From positions 622,433 through 686,432 of the forward strand of contig NZ_JAUYGV010000008.1 in the NCBI RefSeq assembly GCF_030690345.1: DNA of 64,000 nucleotides, read 5' to 3'. The position numbers were made by a program, and so were the translations under genes. Source of the DNA: Rheinheimera sp. (lineage in GTDB: Bacteria > Pseudomonadota > Gammaproteobacteria > Enterobacterales > Alteromonadaceae). Under the pieces are notes generated by a model. The model was given only the letters and a program-made list of their open reading frames with translations, made no database searches and had not been told where the DNA came from. Numbering within the stretch: position 1 is the stretch's first letter; every line of letters begins with the position of its first letter. Of the stretch, positions 60,292 to 64,000 are shown piece by piece.

Positions 60292-63200
60292 TTATTGCTC
60301 TGCCTGCGGTTTCGCCGCTGTCTTTTCACCAAAAAAGCGCATTATCACCAGATAAAACACCGGCACTAAAAACACTGCTAATACCGTGGCGGAGATCATG
60401 CCGCCCAGTACTCCGGTACCAATAGCATTGCGGCTGGCCGAGCCGGCACCGCTGCTGATCACCAGTGGCAGTACGCCAAGCGAAAATGCCATAGATGTCA
60501 TAATAATCGGCCGCAAGCGCAGGCGTACTGCTTCGAGTATCGCAGCGGTCAGCTCTTTACCCTGCTGTTGCAGCTCGCGGGCAAACTCGACAATTAAGAT
60601 GGCGTTTTTCGACGCTAAGCCCATAGTGGTTAACAGCCCCACCTGGAAGTAGACATCGTTACCCAAACCGCGCATATAGGCGGCAATTAAGGCGCCGATA
60701 ATGCCCAGCGGCACCACCAGGATTACCGCAAACGGCACGCTCCAGCTTTCATACAACGCCGCTAAACACAAGAACACTACTAAGATTGACAGTGCATATA
60801 ACGCCGGTGCCTGAGAGCCGGATAACTTTTCCTGGTAAGAGGTAGCCGTCCACTCAAAGCCGATACCGGTCGGTAACTGGCTGATTAACTGCTCCATCGT
60901 CGCCATGGCATCGCCTGAGCTGGTGCCGGGCGCCGGCTCGCCCTGAATCTCCATTGCCGATACGCCGTTATAGCGCTCCAGCCGCTGCGGGCCATATACC
61001 CAGTCGCTGCTGGCAAAAGAGGCAAAACTGACCATCTCGCCGCTGCTGTTACGCACATGCCAACGGTTGATATCTTCCGGTGTCATGCGAAACTGTGGCT
61101 CAGCCTGCACATACACCTTCTTCACGCGGCCGCGCTCGACAAAGTCGTTAACGTAAGTAGAGCCCCAGCCAATAGATAAGGTTTGGTTAATATCGCCCAA
61201 TGCCACGCCCAGCGCCCGCGCTTTAAGCTGATCTACTGCTATCTGCAGTTGCGGCGCATCTTCCATGCCGTTCGGCCGCACACCTACCAGATTTTTTTGC
61301 TGTGCCGCCATACCCAGTAATTGGTTGCGGGCATTAAGCAGCGCTTCGTGGCCTACTCCGCCGCGGTCTTGTAAAAACAACGAGAAGCCGGTAGCCCGGC
61401 CCAGCTCGGCTATCGGCGGCAGGTTAAAGGCAAATATCTGCGCTTCTTTTACCGTAGCGAAAAAGCCCCAGGCGCGGCCAATCACGGCCTGCACGCTGTC
61501 GGCATCGCCGCGATCATCCCAGTTAGCCAGCCGCACAAAGGCCAGGCCCATATTCTGGCCACGGCCGGCAAAGCTAAAACCGGATACGGTAAACACCGAC
61601 TGCACCGCATCTTCGCTAAGATAGTGGGCCGACACTTTATCTAATACCGCTTCAGTACGCTCCTGGCTGGCACCGGTGGGCAGCTGCACCATAGATAAAA
61701 ACACGCCCTGATCTTCTTCCGGTAAAAACGAGGTAGGTAAGCGCATAAACATCACTGCCATTACCAGCACTATAGCGCCATACACCAGCATCGAGCGCTT
61801 TGGCCTGGCAAGCATGCCGGCCACACCGCGCTGATAATTGCGGTTGGTGCTGTCAAAGCCGCGGTTAAACCAGCCGAAAAAGCCGCCCTTAGCATGGTGG
61901 TCGCCGTTAATCGGTTTAAGCAAAGTGGCGCACAGCGCCGGGGTAAAAATAAGTGCCACCAGCACCGACAACGCCATGGCAGTAACAATGGTAATAGAGA
62001 ACTGTTGGTAAATGGCACCGGTGGCGCCACCAAAGAACGCCATAGGCACAAATACCGCCGACAGCACCAAACCAATACCCACCAGCGCGCCGGTGATCTG
62101 GCCCATCGATTTACGCGTGGCTTCTACCGGGCCCAGGCCTTCTTCCGACATAACCCGTTCCACGTTTTCTACTACCACTATGGCGTCATCTACCAGCAAG
62201 CCAATCGCCAGTACCATGCCAAACATGGTTAGGGTATTAATGGTAAAGCCAAACAGCGACATAATGCCAAAGGTACCCAGCAATACTACCGGCACCGCCA
62301 GCGTAGGAATAAGCGTAGCGCGGAAGTTCTGTAAAAACAGATACATCACCAGAAACACCAGAATAATGGCTTCTATCAGGGTTTGTACTACCGAGCTTAT
62401 CGACACCTCCACAAAGGGCGTGGTGTCATACGGGATCACCGTGGTTAAACCTTCGGGGAAATACGGTTTAAGCTCTTCCAGCTTGGCTTTTACCGCGGCG
62501 GCGGTATCCAGTGCATTGGCGCCGGTGGCCAGCTCTATCGCTAAACCGGTGGCCATCTTGCCGTTGTAGCGCGCTATTACCGAGTAGTCTTCACCACCCA
62601 GCTCTATCCGTGCCACATCAGACAGCTTTACCATAGCGCCGTCGGCATTAACTTTCAGTAAAATCTGGCCAAATTCTTCTGCCGACGTCAGCCGGGTTTG
62701 CGCCAAAATAGCGGCATTAAACTGCTGGCCTGGTAAGGCCGGTGCTCCGCCTAACTGGCCGGCGGTTACCTGATTATTCTGCACCTGAATAGCCGACGTT
62801 ACATCAGCCGGGGTCAGTTGATACTGGTTCAGCTTGTCGGCATCTAACCACACCCGCATCGCATACTGGCTGCCAAACACCTGCACATTGCCCACACCTG
62901 TGGTGCGGCTGAGCGGATCTTTAACATTGGCCACAACAAAATCGGCAATGTCGTCGCGTGCCAGGCTGCCGTCTTCGGAGATAAAGCCCACTACCATCAG
63001 GAAGCCGCCGCTGGATTTGGCTACCCGTACGCCGTTTTGCTGCACTTCCTGCGGCAATAACGGCAACGCCTGCTGCAGTTTGTTTTGCACCTGCACCTGG
63101 GCAATATCGGCATCGGTGCCGGTTTCAAAGGTCAGGGTCAGGCTAACGTTACCGGACGAGTCCGAGTTGGCCGACATATACATCAGGTTATCCAGGCCAT

Positions 63201-63408
63201 TCATCGCCTGCTCTATTACCTGGGTTACCGCATCTTCTGCCGTTTGCGCCGAGGCACCACGGTAAGAGGCGCTGATACTGATTGCCGGCGGCGCAATACG
63301 CGGGTATTGCTCTATCGGCAGTTGTTTAATTGATAACAACCCGGCCAGCATAATCACTATTGCGATTACCCAGGCAAAAATGGGCCTGTTTATAAAGAAA
63401 TTCGCCAT
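60292..63408 (-). CDS. acrB: RND efflux pump inner-membrane transporter, AcrB/MexB type
   Basis: A 1038-residue HAE-1 family pump with twelve membrane segments and two large periplasmic loops. Landmarks: start [43 protein letters not shown] (about 180), the proton-relay segment [22 protein letters not shown] in TM4 with adjacent Asp residues, and [12 protein letters not shown] near the end, which carries the TM10 Lys-region context. It exports drugs, bile-salt-like compounds or solvents with a TolC partner, encoded elsewhere. It lies 12 bases after the acrA-type gene. Confidence 0.96.
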   Translation of the reverse strand: MANFFINRPIFAWVIAIVIMLAGLLSIKQLPIEQYPRIAPPAISISASYRGASAQTAEDAVTQVIEQAMNGLDNLMYMSANSDSSGNVSLTLTFETGTDADIAQVQVQNKLQQALPLLPQEVQQNGVRVAKSSGGFLMVVGFISEDGSLARDDIADFVVANVKDPLSRTTGVGNVQVFGSQYAMRVWLDADKLNQYQLTPADVTSAIQVQNNQVTAGQLGGAPALPGQQFNAAILAQTRLTSAEEFGQILLKVNADGAMVKLSDVARIELGGEDYSVIARYNGKMATGLAIELATGANALDTAAAVKAKLEELKPYFPEGLTTVIPYDTTPFVEVSISSVVQTLIEAIILVFLVMYLFLQNFRATLIPTLAVPVVLLGTFGIMSLFGFTINTLTMFGMVLAIGLLVDDAIVVVENVERVMSEEGLGPVEATRKSMGQITGALVGIGLVLSAVFVPMAFFGGATGAIYQQFSITIVTAMALSVLVALIFTPALCATLLKPINGDHHAKGGFFGWFNRGFDSTNRNYQRGVAGMLARPKRSMLVYGAIVLVMAVMFMRLPTSFLPEEDQGVFLSMVQLPTGASQERTEAVLDKVSAHYLSEDAVQSVFTVSGFSFAGRGQNMGLAFVRLANWDDRGDADSVQAVIGRAWGFFATVKEAQIFAFNLPPIAELGRATGFSLFLQDRGGVGHEALLNARNQLLGMAAQQKNLVGVRPNGMEDAPQLQIAVDQLKARALGVALGDINQTLSIGWGSTYVNDFVERGRVKKVYVQAEPQFRMTPEDINRWHVRNSSGEMVSFASFASSDWVYGPQRLERYNGVSAMEIQGEPAPGTSSGDAMATMEQLISQLPTGIGFEWTATSYQEKLSGSQAPALYALSILVVFLCLAALYESWSVPFAVILVVPLGIIGALIAAYMRGLGNDVYFQVGLLTTMGLASKNAILIVEFARELQQQGKELTAAILEAVRLRLRPIIMTSMAFSLGVLPLVISSGAGSASRNAIGTGVLGGMISATVLAVFLVPVFYLVIMRFFGEKTAAKPQAEQ

Positions 63409-63420
63409 CTGCTACCCCTG

Positions 63421-64000
63421 TTATTCTGTCGCAGTCTGGCTGATGGCAGCCGGTGCGTCTACTACCCGCACCGCAGCGCCCGGCCGTACTTTTTGCAAAC
63501 CTGCCACTATTACTTTGTCACCGGCTTGCAGGCCGGACAGCACCTGCCAGCTTTGCTCAACCGAGCGGCCGGTTTCAATTACGCGGGCTTCCACTTTATT
63601 TTCACTGTTCACCAGCATTACCGAGGCCTGGCCTTTTGGCGTGCGGCTTACCGCAGCCTGCGGCACTAACAGTGCATTATCATCGGTACCATGGTGCAAG
63701 CGTGCCCGCACAAACATGCCCGGCAGTAAGTCGCCGGTTTCATTCGGAAATACCGCCCGCAGCGTTACCATACCGGTGCCCGGGTCTACATTAACTTCAG
63801 AAAACTGCAGGCTGCCTTTATGGCCATATTCGCTGCCATCATCCAGCAGCAAATCCACGCTGACCTTGCCGCTGGTATCACCGCGCATCTGTTTTTTCAG
63901 CTTTAACAGCTCAGAGCTGGACTGGGTTAAATCAACATAAATCGGGTCTAACTGGCGAATAGTCGCCATTACCTGGGTTTGGTTGGCGGTTAACAGCGCG
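63421..64000 (-). CDS. acrA: RND efflux membrane fusion protein, AcrA type, C-terminal part
   Basis: The gene continues beyond the right edge; 193 codons are visible, with no start codon expected in the window because the frame stays open (ALLTANQTQVMATIRQLDPIYVDLTQSS). This stretch and the following beta-barrel and membrane-proximal domains (GTGMVTLRAVFPNETGDLLPGMFVRARLHHG) match AcrA/MexA. It links AcrB to the TolC channel in the periplasm. It lacks its N-terminal lipoprotein signal only because of the window border. Confidence 0.95.
   Translation of the reverse strand, partial: ALLTANQTQVMATIRQLDPIYVDLTQSSSELLKLKKQMRGDTSGKVSVDLLLDDGSEYGHKGSLQFSEVNVDPGTGMVTLRAVFPNETGDLLPGMFVRARLHHGTDDNALLVPQAAVSRTPKGQASVMLVNSENKVEARVIETGRSVEQSWQVLSGLQAGDKVIVAGLQKVRPGAAVRVVDAPAAISQTATE

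Noticed and set aside
1-64000. tRNA, rRNA, CRISPR or prophage sequences
   Set aside because: I found no cloverleaf-like genes, regular spaced repeats, integrase or phage structural genes in the window.

Overview
The window looks like chromosomal DNA of an aquatic gammaproteobacterium, most plausibly a Rheinheimera/Alishewanella/Arsukibacterium relative. This is inferred from the many TonB-dependent receptors, the lateral-type flagellar gene order, GlyGly-CTERM sorting and DUF3297; no rRNA gene is present to confirm it. I see no tRNA, rRNA, CRISPR array or intact insertion sequence.

Left part (1-19.4 kb): a mixed accessory and housekeeping region. It holds the 5' end of a secreted protein, an NlpE-like lipoprotein, a pirin, an FMN reductase, a PHP-type lipoprotein and two closely related TonB-dependent receptors. 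The receptors flank an AT-rich pair of orphan genes. The second receptor has a signalling (STN) domain and sits behind fecI-fecR genes, forming a surface-signalling unit. Next come a small periplasmic protein, a probable polymorphic toxin with its immunity gene, an M14 carboxypeptidase, and an NhaC-type antiporter coupled to a VanX-type dipeptidase.

Central part (19.4-54.9 kb): a complete lateral flagellar system in one block, in the laf order known from Vibrio parahaemolyticus. Units: (i) motY-lafK-fliEFGHIJ; (ii) a long fliT-fliK-fliL-fliA-motA-motB-pilZ-fliMNPQR-flhBA operon; (iii) lafA, fliD and fliS; (iv) a Maf-type glycosyltransferase with two unknown genes; (v) flgBCDEFGHIJKL; (vi) divergent flgA-flgM-flgN, continuing into a bactofilin and a diguanylate cyclase. 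FlhF, FlhG, FliO and chemotaxis genes are absent.

The most interesting feature is how this system seems to be wired. A c-di-GMP-I (GEMM-I) riboswitch lies in the leader of motY-lafK, so the sigma-54 activator LafK is probably under direct c-di-GMP control. The two other early operons (flgB and fliT) have good sigma-54 promoters. Both carry the same palindrome, GCGGAAG-N5-CTTCCGC, 50-65 bp upstream of the promoter, and this is a strong candidate LafK enhancer site. A PilZ gene sits between motB and fliM, and a diguanylate cyclase without an I-site ends the flgAMN operon. C-di-GMP may therefore act on transcription, on the motor and on its own local synthesis.

Right part (54.9-64 kb): bactofilin, diguanylate cyclase, an AcrR-type repressor, a large secreted propeller/cadherin-like protein with a GlyGly-CTERM tail, and an RND efflux pump (acrB and the 3' part of acrA).
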